A stretch of DNA of 64,000 nt from Ficedula albicollis (Eukaryota; Chordata; Aves; Passeriformes; Muscicapidae): the NCBI RefSeq assembly GCF_000247815.1, contig NC_021681.1, forward strand, positions 13,392,013 through 13,456,012, given 5' to 3'. The position numbers and the translations under genes are program-made. Shown here one piece after another: positions 14,121 to 25,530 of this stretch (within the stretch, counting starts at the first letter, position 1; every line of letters begins with the position of its first letter). The notes under the pieces were generated by a model that saw only the letters and a program-made list of their open reading frames with translations, ran no database searches and was not told the origin of the DNA.

Positions 14121-15734
14121 TTATCATCAAGCCAGCCGCACTCAAAGTCATACAAATGTGAGTGTATGTGTATGTCGCTGAAGGGGCATGAGGGGTGGGG
14201 TAAATTAAGGGCTTTTGAGTATTTCTGATTGAGAAAGAGAGAAAACAACATTTAAAAGCCTTTTAAATTGCTATTCCTTCCTTTTAATCCTAAATTTCTC
14301 TTTGTTTTGTTTTATGCAGCTGGCTGAATGATGGCAGAGTGGCTTGCAATTATCTGGATGACATTAGATGCCAGCTGAAATGGACACTAAAGGAAGAATC
14401 CAACATCCTGCATATATAATTCCTACTCCATTTGGCATTGAACCAAGGCAACAAATATACATTCCTTCCCCCACCATCCCCAGTAAATCCCATGGCCATT
14501 GAATGCTGCTATGGAAACAAAAGCCCAGGATGTAGGAAGAGTTTGGATATATGCCGTTTCCAAAATGTTGGGGTAGAGTTTTAGATTGAGAACTACATGC
14601 ACCTGTAGGTACCTCCCACAAGCTCTGCACACTAAACACTTAAGTGTACACCACAGACCTGGGCTTGCAATGCCTGCAGAATTCTGAAGGGCCCTAATTA
14701 ATCTGATGGCTTTCATTTTCAGTCATTGTATGGCTTATTCAAATCACAGGTACTTCTCCACCTGTTCTGTGAAGCTTACCAAAATAGACCTTAGAAACTG
14801 AGCACAGCTGTCAAAATAATATTGTTGTATTCCTGAATTTGTTCCAAAGATAGATATTCCAGAGAAATTTAAAAGTTATATTCCTTTATTAGCACACTAG
14901 GTAGTTCATAGCAGTTTAGTAAATCAAATATTCCATACTGCTAGCTTAATAAGATGGGGAGTCATGCACGAAATGACTGCCAGGTTAATAACACAGGGAG
15001 CCATGCATGGGATGTATTTGCATATAATAGCACAGAATGTTCCCCTAAATCCTTTAAATTGCTCATCAGTTCTTAAATAGGCATTTAACTAAGCCTTCAT
15101 CCAGAATCAAAAAGAAAGAGGAAGCCAACCTACAACTGAAAAGAACGATGATAAGGACTAAGTTAAACATTAAATGCCATCTTGTAGTAAAAGCTGGAAA
15201 TCTGCACTTGCAAACAAACCAAAACAAATCAAACCATAATTCCTACAGCTAAAAGTAAATGGATAATTTTTTTTTAGAACAACTCTTAAAATGAAAACTA
15301 GATGTATTGTAATATGAAGAGATGACAGAGGAAAAACACCAAAAACCTTGAAACTAAACTTGGACCAACACACAAAGGTGATGATGAGGGGAACAGAATT
15401 TGTGCCTGTTATTTTCTTGATGACTCACAGTCAGCCAGAGATTGAAATCCAAACTGAAGATTTTTGTTTGTTTTCCTTTTCCAGAGCCCTTTCCAGACTG
15501 CCATATGTACAATCCTTTATGCCACAACATTTTCTGGGCTTGGTTTGTAGGAGAGCTGAAGAAACAGGACACTAAAACACAAGCTACAGATGGGAAGCCA
15601 AGGTGAAGAGAGTGAGTCTAGACCCTTCTCAAACAATAGTTCAGGAAAGGTGTGTTACTGTGCCAATCCGTGCTTAGAATCAAGAAAGTTGTTTCAATTC
15701 TGCATTTTTCTTTTTTTTCCCCGTTGCCTGTTAT
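14121..15734. other. Noncoding sequence with a faint direct repeat
   Basis: At about 14945-15015 there is an imperfect direct repeat of roughly 37 bp, visible as 'ggggagtcatgcacg' and 'cagggagccatgcatggg'. It is too diverged to call a clean duplication. No gene or repeat family is recognised. Confidence 0.45.
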
Positions 15735-15800
15735 AACTGCTCAGATAGCCAGCTCTTCAGGGCAAGGACATGCTCCCAAGGGTTCCCAAATGGGCCCACA
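15735..15800. repeat. Possible ancient repeat module
   Basis: The string 'agctcttcagggcaaggac' at about 15751-15769 is close to a motif recurrent in old amniote repeats (agctcttyrgggcagggac-like), with a 'tgggccc' string about 30 bases further on. The match is from memory over about 50 bp, so this is a weak call. Confidence 0.25.
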
Positions 15801-18800
15801 GGCATACCCAGGACTTTCCATACCATTGCAATATAGCAGTCCAATTTGCATGTTGTTTAAACAGCTTCAGTCCCAAATATCTGGAACATGCAAACACACA
15901 CACTGAGGACAAAATGCTAGCTGAATAAGTTTCTGTATCACTTCAGCAAGTGGTATCTCATGTAAGCACTGCCATCATACATGCTGTGCTGTGCAGAACA
16001 GGTATTTTCTTCTGGATGCTCTGTCATTCTTAACTTTCACAGAAGGAAATCCTCAAGAGTATTATTTTATAAATAGCTGGATTTAAATATCTATTACCAC
16101 AAACTACAGATAACTTTCAAATATGAGCCACAAATTTATATAACTGAAGTTTCTAAATATAACTAAAACATATACTACCATTCCAACATGTGAAAAGACA
16201 ATGCACTTATTTATTACTATGTTTGGATGTAAAGAGCAATTTAAAAAACTAATTTAAATTTATCAAGTATGAAATAGAGAACCTTCAGCTTTCACACTGT
16301 CACTACAAAAGGACAAATAATGTTCACCAGCTGCTTTTCCTATGACTCACTCAAGTAGTACTAAGGAATAAGGTCAATTAAATTTCTGTAAGCAAAAGCA
16401 TTAAGATACATCCATTGCCTCATAAGCTGAGACCATTTCAATTAGGGAAAGTCCTTGCCTAGACTACAGCAGAGAAAATATGAACTCACTTTTCTCCCCA
16501 GCTCCCATCCATTTTACTGAAGTACCGGTTTCAAAGCTTAAGCCACTGAAATGTTCAGTTGATTATTCCCTTTCTTCTTCATGGAATAAAAAATACAGAT
16601 TTTTTGTTGCTGGCACTTTATGTATACCAGCTTGTATTTAAGAAAAGAAACATATCTAGAAAATATAAGGCTCCACAGACATACTGATTCATCCTGTTTG
16701 TAAATCACAAAATATGTCTATTTGTCTCATCAGAGACCAGGTACTGCTATAAGACAAAAGGCTGACTGTGGTTTACTTGTGATTAATTTCCCATGGAAGA
16801 AAGTCAAAATCATATCCAGAAATACACTTGAAAGACTTTGGAGAATCCTACTGTCCCAAATGAAACTGTTTTACACTATAAGAAATATGAGAAATAGTAC
16901 TCACCTCTTGGAGTAGATGAAGCATAATGGCACACAATATGGCCATTCTTTCATGCAAATGGCCAATAAAGATATTCGAAGGAGTTTGCCCTTTACCATT
17001 AGCCTTATCAATAACTAGATTAATGTATTGCTTTGAGTATGTGAAATGTTATAAAGGAATGTATAAATGGATACTCTTCAATACTAACAAACAGACTGAC
17101 ATTGTCTATACCTGATGTCAAATGCACTGAGTAAACAAGAAAATACCACCTCTTTCATCTAAAACAGCTGCAGATGCAGTGCCTAGATGCTTTCTGAGAA
17201 AAATGCCTTTACATTAATGAAATTTTTATCCTTTCTACAGGAGATTTACCATTTATTTTTAGCAACTGGATATCAGAAATTCCTTCTATAGTATCAAGGT
17301 GTAACAGTTGTGAGAGACCACAGTAACAACCTATATTTTATTAGCTGAGAAATATTTTTATTTCCTCAGAATTTACCATGCTTTAAATTCTCATTTCTCT
17401 TCAACTAATGCTCGAGCTATTACATGTACTGTACGAAAGGCTTTTATTTGTAAGTATGGTCTTTTGTGTTAAGTAAGATAAATGTCAGACTCATTAATTA
17501 TGTATCTATAATTAGATACTGCTGAAAATGAGCTGAAACTTGTTTTGACATCTTCTTTGAAGAATGTATTTGTACATTGCATGTAACATTGCATATATGC
17601 ATTTGCAAAACCTGAAATAGCTGAATGGCAGCTATGTTCAAAAGCCAGTAAGCTTTGACAGGGTAAACAAAATCAAAGCACAGCTGAAGCACAGACTAAC
17701 AGGAGGGAAATTCATGTGAGATAGCTTGCCCAGAAAAAAAGCTAAATGGCCATCAAGAGGAAAGGAAGTCTCTGGCCAGGAACACATGATGAAAGCTGTG
17801 CTTTGTTGATTGCAGAAAGTTTCCTTTTAAATACACCCTTCTAAGTGTTTAACTAATTTCCAAGAGGCTTGATTGTACTTCGCCCAACTTCAGGGGGTTT
17901 TTTACTACTAATCTGGAGATGGATTGCACCTCAGGGCAGAGCCAGGAACATGGGGTGTGTGCTTAAGCAGCAGGAACCCAAGAGTAAGCGTGGGAGGTAT
18001 TGTGCCTCAGCAACAAAACATCTCCCTGTCCCCACAGAGGCAGAGGAGACAATCAGCCCTACAGTTAACTGTGAATTTGTATGGAAACCAGCAGCGTGCA
18101 GAACATACTGCAGGATGGAAGCAAACTCTATTCTGCCTTTTATGCCATCTAGGAATTTAAAGAAATAATGCCAACAACCTTTCTGTGTGAGTGGCCCCGT
18201 GTATGAGGAAACCACACGTGAATTATAATGGTAATAATAGTAGGAGTATTGAAGAAGAGTCAAAGAACTGGCGATGTTTTTAAAGGATAATTATTAATGG
18301 TTTGACAATGCTGTTTCTGAGACCGACTAAACAATTCAGCCTTGACACAGCCACTGGACTTCTCCCAGCATTTAGGTGCTGCTATGATCAGAAAAGCAAC
18401 ACTGTAAAAATACTCTCCGACTCAAAAGAGCTGCTTCTTCTATATTCTCTAAGTCATTCCTGGTACCTTTACTGACAAAACAATTAATTGCACTGATAGC
18501 ATGGCAGAGCTAATCCAGCTCCAGGAGGGAAGGCTGGATCCCAGTTTGTCTCACCATGCTGGAGGGATGACTGGCACACAGCCCAGATCTCTGCTAGAGG
18601 TGCAGTACAGGGGCACGCAGAAAACCATTCCCAGATACTTGTGATTAGGCACAGTCACTATATTTCTCTTAAGGACAAAGACAAAAACCTTCCAAAACCA
18701 ACCAAGCCCCTCGCTGAAACAGGAACAAGCAGAGGCATTTGTCCTGAAGGCACCTTCCACACCACAGTGTCTTCTGCAAGTCCATGGCACTATAACAGAC

Positions 18801-21800
18801 AGCCAGTGCAACCAACACTATCCCCATGCCACCCCTTCCAGACAATGAGTTAAGACAAGAACAAAAATTTTAAAGCAGAGAGGACTACTACTTAGCATCT
18901 TCTTTGCACATTTCAGAAACAAAGTGACCTTCATTTGGGATAAATCGGCACAGCCACCAATTGCTTTGACTGATGCCAATAATTTCACTGATTACTTCAC
19001 ACTTGGTAAAATGTGTCAAAAAGGAGGAATTCTCTTGTTGATGATCATGAAGTCAGGGGGAGCTTGGCAGCTCCTTGCAAGCACAGTACTGCCAGTGCTT
19101 GCCAGTTTATCCCCATGCTGCCTCAAATTCTCCATAGGTACAAATCCATTACATCATCAGTGTGCAAACAGCCACACGGCTTGTGAATATAAAATGGCAG
19201 TGGGACTTCTCCCATAGCAGGTGTACACCAAAGTTTCCATATAACTGAGAAACAAAAATACCCGGGGGACTGATGTTAATTTTAGAGTAACCTTCAAAAT
19301 TGAAAAGGAGCAGGAAAATTACATCCCTTATTTCTAAGGCTCTCGCAAGTAAGAAATTTGAGTGAACATAAGGAAAGCTGAAATTAAAAAAATTCTAACC
19401 TTAGACAATTTCAGTGTTTCCATATTGTAAGTGACCAGAGTCTAGCAGTTCTCTTTCCTGCCAAGAACATCCACTTTAAAGGACATAAGCACCAGAAAGA
19501 CAAGTTCTTCTTCTATTCTAAAGTTTTCCCCAAATGCCATTAGCACACTGAATGCAAAGCAACTTGAACCACAGTTGTGGACACTCTGCTCTATCTGGTG
19601 CAAATCAGAGAAGAGAAGAAACTTATTTCTGATTAGCAATTCCTCAGTGATAGTGGTGGGGAGGAAGAGCCTGCCTACAAAAATCATAGCTGTTAGGAAA
19701 TATCAGCCTGTCTACAAACAGATGGCTACTCCTCACGGGATACTGTCCTCCCCAGGAATGCTGCACTAAGTTCTGAACCTCTTCCAATGCAGCCCTGAGC
19801 AGGCTGTGCTCCTAGCAAAGGTGAGGAAAGTTAGAAATGGAATGAAGCCAATCTGTTCATATAAAAGCTCTAAATTCATTACTCTCAATTAAAATGAATG
19901 AGGATAAGGATCGCTTCCAAGTACATCAATCAAAGAAAGTACTTGCTGCAGGAAAACAGAAGACACTGGTGTATACATGAAGGAATTTATTCCCATCTTA
20001 GCAAAATGTGTGCAGGCAAATGTACACAAAATGGGCAGTTTATTTTTCACTTGAGAAGTTGCAGCTATCTAGGAATGATAGGTTAAATATCTAGAGTTAT
20101 ATATTTTTATTATTTTTAAAAAGCCTCATTCTTAAAGAAATATTTGTATGCCTGCACACCTGATCTTACCAAAAAAAAGGGGAGGTAACTCAAACTAGAG
20201 TGTATCATGCCATGCAAATAGGTATACAACACTTAGAAGACAAGTACAGATTTGCCTCCAAATTAATTTATTCTGTTAACTATTCTATTAACTTTGGGGC
20301 ACCATAAGTGCCCTTAACTCTTTCTGAAATAAACAGCCTGAGAAACTGCTGAGCACTGCAGAATAAACTCTTGAGAGAGAAAAAAATCTTCAAACAAAAA
20401 CAAATGCTTCTTATTGCTGACAAATATGCAGCCCTTTACAATACTTGTGTATTTCTCACTGTGGTTTTGCTTTGGGTTTTGGTGTTTGGGGTTTCTTTTC
20501 CATTGGTTGCAGTATCAACAAAGCTGATGTTTGCAGCAATAGAAATTCCTATACATTGACTAAAAGCAGCATGAATTAATTTTTTTTATAGCTACTCTTG
20601 TTGACAACATACCATAAACATGCACATTTCTCATGTGCTCTAAAGGATCTGTTCAGCCCAAATCATTTGCAACTTTTGCAAGTTTATGTCTGCAAGAGGC
20701 TGAGAGTGTTGAGATAGCCCAGTACCTACCATACTCTTAGAAATGTTTCAACATATTATCACAACTACAGAACTTCAAATATTAGGATGTGGAGGAGAGT
20801 TGCACAGGGGGTGCTAAAGCACTTGAGTAGGATTCCTGAGCAGGATGTGCTTGAGTAGGAATTTGGAGGAGATGGAACAGGGCACTTTGTTTATTTCTTA
20901 GTTTAGTTTATGGCCTGCCTTGAAAGCAGTATTGGAAATCCATGCTCATTATTCGCAAGGGAGCAACTGGTGCTTCTTTACGCAGGAAAAGCAGAGAGTC
21001 AAGCCTTCCACTAATGGAGATGTGTCAATAACTTGTCATTTTTAAGACTATAATTTCACCAACCTATACCACAAAACACAAGAAATGTGCTTATTTCATT
21101 AGGTGTGGCAAAAAGGGAACCTGTTTTTACTGCATGACTACAATCAGGCTTACAGAAAACAGAACCCGAAGTGGCTGTGATGCATCAAAATAAGACAAGA
21201 GCCTTTCTCCATCCTGAACAATGCATGCAATCCTGCCCTGGGTGAACACCTCTTAGTGCTCCTGAGGGATGATTATCAGCCACAGAAAAGTTAAAACTTG
21301 CCCTACAGCACAGCACAAGGATTTTAGATTTTCCTAGGATGACTTTCAGTCCAGGGCCACATCAGTAGCCACCTTTGGCAGGTCACAATGCTGTCAGAAA
21401 CACGAATGAATGATATTTTCTCACACTGACATCATCACAGAGCAGGTCTTGTTGGAGAGAGCTGGCACAAGGCTTGTGGGATGGAATGAACCAAGCTGAA
21501 AACAACCTATGGCCATGGTGGTGACGGGCTCAGAAGGAAGGATGGGTGATAAAAACATAAGCTGGTCAGGCCAGGAAAGCTGGGGCTGAAGCTGATGTAT
21601 CTGCCACCTTCCCATGTCCATGGACTGCTCCAGGAAAACTGCCTGCAGCTGCTGGCATCCACACCGTACAAGCACAGCCCATTTCAGGCTGCAAGCCCCA
21701 GCTGCCCCTGTGTTCGTACCTCCAAGCTTCCTTCACAAGGCAAAGAACACTTACAGAAATGCTGTGCAGGTCTCATTTTTCTGTCTGGCACTCCACTGGA

Positions 21801-24046
21801 TCTGTGATGGGAACATTTATTATGAGAGCCATAAACAGACACGCAGACACAGTTTAAACAAGCAGTTGGACACTGACTGCATTGAGCTTCAGAGCAGGAA
21901 GAGCTGCTTCTTCAAACTGTGCTATAAGCCTTTCTTATCTATAGGAACTGACAGTCCAAAAATCAACAAACAGCTATGACCAAAAATCTCACAAAAGCAG
22001 AGCTAACTCTCAGAGGTACTCCTACTAAGATGGATACCAGTCTACAAGGAGAAACTGATTCTTGCAGAGGAAAAAAAAAAGAAAATTAAAGATGAGGAAA
22101 ACCAAGGAAAAAGAAGGTGCAAAAGTATAAGAAATAGCCATCACAGAAAGACTCCATGTGGTAAAAACAATATTCCTTAAAAAACCTCAGGTGTTCCAAC
22201 AAAATAAGTTCTTGTTTTATTATCTACATACCAAGCAAGCTCTTCTGAAAAATTTAGTTCTATAATAAAATACAATAAAAACCTAGGCAGAAATTATAAA
22301 CAGATTTATATAAAAAAGGGGAAGCACATAAGATCTTTAATGCTGCCACAGAAGTTATCAGAAGTTATGGCCATTTTTAGCATAAATGTTGCTATATATA
22401 CATCTAGTACTACCACAGGTCTCATTAGCAGCTGTTCAGGTAGAGCTGTGAATTGAGCCATACGGAGACTTTACCAGAGGCAGGCTCTGAAGATAAAGAC
22501 TTCAAGAACTGTGAATAACTCCAGACATAATGCTATACACAGGACTCCCCAAATTCAATTTGTCAGTGAACAAGCAATTCACTAAAAGCTCTTTGAGGCA
22601 GTACTGAGATTTGCCTGGTAGTTTGGGTCTGACACAGTAATTAAAACTAAGAAGGGGTCTGCAAATGACTTTTGCATTTTGTTTGAGAATTGGATCCAGA
22701 AAATTAGTTTGGGCTCCTGAACACAAGCTTCTTTGGCCACAGAAAAAAACCCACTGCACTGTTTTCTACCCCAGTCTACATCAGTAACAAGAAATTATGT
22801 TCATGATCTTTCCCCTCCTGCTCTAGAAGCAACTGGTGGCAGCTCAAACAAGGACTGAGATTCATTAGCAACACCCTCAGCCTCCTGTCTCCCACCCCAC
22901 ACTCCAGAGCTCCAGTCTCCACTGGGACTGCTAAGTGCTACTGAGATATAAATAGCATCTTACAGTAACACCATAATTAAAACACATATGCTTATGCATT
23001 AGCATACTTCCTGAAACTGGGACTGAAAAAGTCCTTCATTAACTCATTTACAGTTCTTTCCTATACACCAAAAAAATTCACCACTTATTCCCACTGGACT
23101 TCTCAAAGTTGATTTAATGGCAGAGCCCTCCTGGGAACTCTTAAGAGAATTCACTGATTCATTCATGGAATATTTACTTTGACAAACATCAGTACTTCTT
23201 ACATATATTTTCCGTAATATATTTTCAGATAAAGTTCTCAAACATATAACTTGTTCATCTATCATCCTTGCCCACATTATCTTGAATTGGGATATACTCA
23301 TATGAACTTATATCTTTTTGTCTGAAATTCCTGTTTTACCATGAGTCTCACACTCACTGAAAAATATGTAGTAATGTTCAGTTTAAATGATTTTTTTCTA
23401 TTGCAAATAAATGTAAGCATCCTATCGGCACTGCTTAAGCAAAATGAAGCTGCAAGACAGTACCCACGTCGTGGCTGTGTTTGATGCCATAAAGGTCTGG
23501 GAACACTAGATGGCAATAACGACTGCACGTGTATCTTTAAATACCAATTTACTTTTACTCCTGTTACAATATTGTCTGTAGTGAACCCTCTAAGGCTTCA
23601 CTTATTTAGAAAGTACCATATCGCATCCCAAAAAAACCACAAACAGATAAAAAACCCACCATCACAACCTACCCCCCAAGAAATACAAGCTGTGGGTTAG
23701 GGGGGCTTTTAGGCTTTTTTAAACCAAGCCAGATTTCCTCAAAGGGTTAGCCTTCAATTCAGGTTTCTACAGTATTTCACAGTAACCTCTACTTGAGTAT
23801 GAATCAGGTTGGTATCTTTGTTATAAGATTCAAAAGTTACTGTAGCAGAAAAAGCATAAAAGTCAGAAATAGGAAATATTGCTAAAGTGTTGTCATTCCT
23901 AAATTAATATTTGTTCTAGCTTTTGGCACATAGAGCAAATGAATAGAATGCACAAGCATCACAAAAAAATTGATAATTTTTCATTAAGATAATACTCTGT
24001 AAGGGCATTAGTAACAATAATTTAAAAAGGAACACTTTACAACTTT
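15801..24046. other. Long noncoding single-copy stretch
   Basis: No defended gene, RNA or repeat family. GC-richer patches lie near 17920-18060, 18520-18840, 21430-21740 and 22820-22930. A short imperfect direct repeat of about 27 bp is at 20817-20864 (two 'cttgagtagga' strings). Open frames are at most about 120 codons and overlap frames on the other strand. Confidence 0.5.
23503..23516 (+). promoter_or_regulatory. CTCF-like motif
   Basis: ACACTAGATGGCAA matches the CTCF core CCACNAGRKGGCRS at 12 of 14 positions, with mismatches at the first and last bases. Orientation is forward on the plus strand. Matches of this quality occur by chance in long sequence, so occupancy is unproven. Confidence 0.3.
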
Positions 24047-24217
24047 GTTATTCATCATCAGGGTATCCAACAGATTTCATAAGCATCAGGAAACGGAGTT
24101 CATCTAGGAATTTGTACTAAAAGTTTGAATAGTTATTCATCATCAGGGTATCCAACAGATTTCACAAGCATCAGGAAATGGAGTTCATCTAGGAATCTGT
24201 ACTAAAAGTTTGAATAA
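24047..24217. repeat. Two-copy tandem duplication, 85-bp unit
   Basis: The unit starting GTTATTCATCATCAGGGTAT is at 24047-24131 and repeats at 24132-24217. I see three substitutions between copies: CATAAGC/CACAAGC, AAACGG/AAATGG and AATTTG/AATCTG. That is about 3.5% divergence. The junction is clean and head-to-tail. Confidence 0.95.
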
Positions 24218-24814
24218 CTCAAAATCCCCTGGGAAACTACTTGAACCAGGATCAGATTACAAGTGTCATGAGAAACCAAAAGCTCTATAGATTGGTTTGT
24301 AACGTAGAGACATTAAAATGCAGAAAGTCATATCAGTGTACTGAGAAATGTATCCCCAAGTCAGTTAGGTGCTGTTTGCGCCCTGGCAGTGTTTAGGAAG
24401 CCTGGCCATGGATCAGGGTCCTGCAGGGAACTGTGCAGAACCAAAGCAGGAGCCTCTGCCCACAGACCTTACACCTGGTCCCCAAGCTTGGCTTCAGCTG
24501 TGAGATGTTATCGATTAGAGCTCTTCACTTGCCCACTCCAGGTTGTTCCAGCTCCTTCTGAAGGAGACTAAGGCGTTTCCAGAGTGATTTAACCCAGTAT
24601 CTGGGTTACCTGGAAAAACCAGGTTTGAGGAGCTATCTTCCCCACAGAGGAAGTGTACACAAGGTTAAGTGTTTAAAAACTGCACATCTAGGGATGTATT
24701 CCCCCCCGGCTTTCCTTGGAATGTCTTCCAGGACCACGATGACCATCTGATCGGGAAGCAGGGCTGGGAGGGCCAGTGCAGGGCACTGCTGCTGGCTGTC
24801 CTCGGACACCAACA
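24218..24814. other. Transition from AT-rich DNA into the GC-rich island
   Basis: AT-rich until about 24370, then increasingly GC-rich. Open frames here are short or run into the repeat array. No exon could be supported. Confidence 0.5.
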
Positions 24815-25110
24815 TAGCACAGCCAGAGCCTCCCCATCCCCGCACAGTCCCGAACTGCCACAGCCAGAGCCTCCCCAGCCACTCCATCCCTGCACAGCCC
24901 CGCACTGCCACAGCCAGAGCCGCCCCAGCCACTCCATCCCCGCACTGCCACAGCCAGAGCCGCCCCAGCCACTCCATCCCTGCACTGCCACAGCCAGAGC
25001 CGCCCCAGCCACTCCATCCCCGCACTGCCAGAGCCAGAGCCTCCCCAGCCACTCCATCCCCGCACTGCCAGAGCCAGAGCCGAAGCCTCCCCAGCCTGCC
25101 CATCCCCGCA
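24815..25110. repeat. GC-rich minisatellite, about 40-bp unit, roughly seven copies
   Basis: The core 'gccacagccagagcc' followed by 'ccccagccactccatcc' recurs with a spacing near 40 bp; some units carry an extra segment of about 10 bp ('cacagcccc'). Variants include 'gccagagccagagcc' in later units and CC(G/T)CCCC in the core. The array produces long overlapping low-complexity frames on both strands, rich in Trp/Gly/Ser on the minus strand and Pro/His/Ser on the plus. These are artefacts of the repeat. Confidence 0.92.
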
Positions 25111-25224
25111 CCGCCGGGAAGGAGCCATGGGAGGTGCGGGACTGAGCAGAAAACAATCCGTGATGGCACAGCCCGGGGAGCAGCGCTGTGCCCGCCCGCC
25201 TCCAGCGGCTCTGCGGTTTCAGGG

Positions 25225-25354
25225 GTCGTGACCGGGATCGGGACAGGGATCAGGATTAGAGCAGGGATCGGGATTAGAGCAGGGATCGAGACCGGGACAG
25301 GGATCGGGATAAGAGCAGGGATCGGGATCGGGGCAGGGATCGGGACCGGGATCG
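25225..25354. repeat. Second minisatellite, GGGATCGG(G/A)-based, about 18-24-bp units
   Basis: Units built from 'agcagggatcgggattag' and 'accgggacagggatcggg' alternate from about 25225 to 25354, ending just before 'cgccgcgcc'. The array is purine-rich on the plus strand with regular GGG runs, so that strand could form G-quadruplex structures. The encoded Gly-Ile-Arg pattern is a repeat artefact. Confidence 0.88.
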
Positions 25355-25378
25355 CCGCGCCCCAACTACGGCCCTGTA

Positions 25379-25392
25379 GCGCCACCTGCCGG
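25379..25392 (-). promoter_or_regulatory. CTCF-like motif in the CpG island
   Basis: GCGCCACCTGCCGG reads on the minus strand as CCGGCAGGTGGCGC. It matches the CTCF core CCACNAGRKGGCRS at 12 of 14 positions and keeps the AGGTGGCGC part intact. It lies 21 bp from the poly-C run, in a CpG context where methylation could govern binding. This is the best CTCF-like match I saw in the window. Confidence 0.45.
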
Positions 25393-25409
25393 CCGCTCCG
25401 GGCAGCGCA

Positions 25410-25413
<4 letters not shown>

Positions 25414-25485
<72 letters not shown>
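25414..25485. repeat. Uninterrupted homopolymer of 72 C flanked by GCAGGCG
   Basis: The run is pure C for 72 bases. The heptamer GCAGGCG stands immediately before it (25407-25413) and immediately after it (25486-25492). It is therefore bounded by a perfect 7-bp direct repeat. True length is uncertain, since such runs are hard for any sequencing method. The complementary G run would be a strong quadruplex former. Confidence 0.95.
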
Positions 25486-25486
<1 letters not shown>

Positions 25487-25530
25487 CAGGCGGGAGCGCC
25501 GCCGGGGCCGTGGGCGAGCGCGTTTGGTTT

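Larger units (their letters stand above)
25090..25530. promoter_or_regulatory. CpG island, possible promoter
   Basis: CpG density rises abruptly: 'ccgccggg', 'cccgcccgcc', 'cgccgcgcc', 'gagcgccgccggggccg', 'gcgagcgcg'. The rest of the window is strongly CpG-depleted. The island is short and partly made of repeats, so it may be a promoter of an unseen transcript, a repeat-driven GC island, or both. A donor-like CAG|GTGG is at about 25618-25624 on the plus strand, but no first exon can be asserted. Confidence 0.4.

Noticed and set aside
24633..25385. 250-codon minus-strand open frame, the longest in the window
   Set aside because: It lies almost wholly in the two minisatellites and translates to low-complexity Pro/Ile and Trp/Gly/Ser repeats. 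The same region is open in other frames and on the other strand, so it reflects composition.
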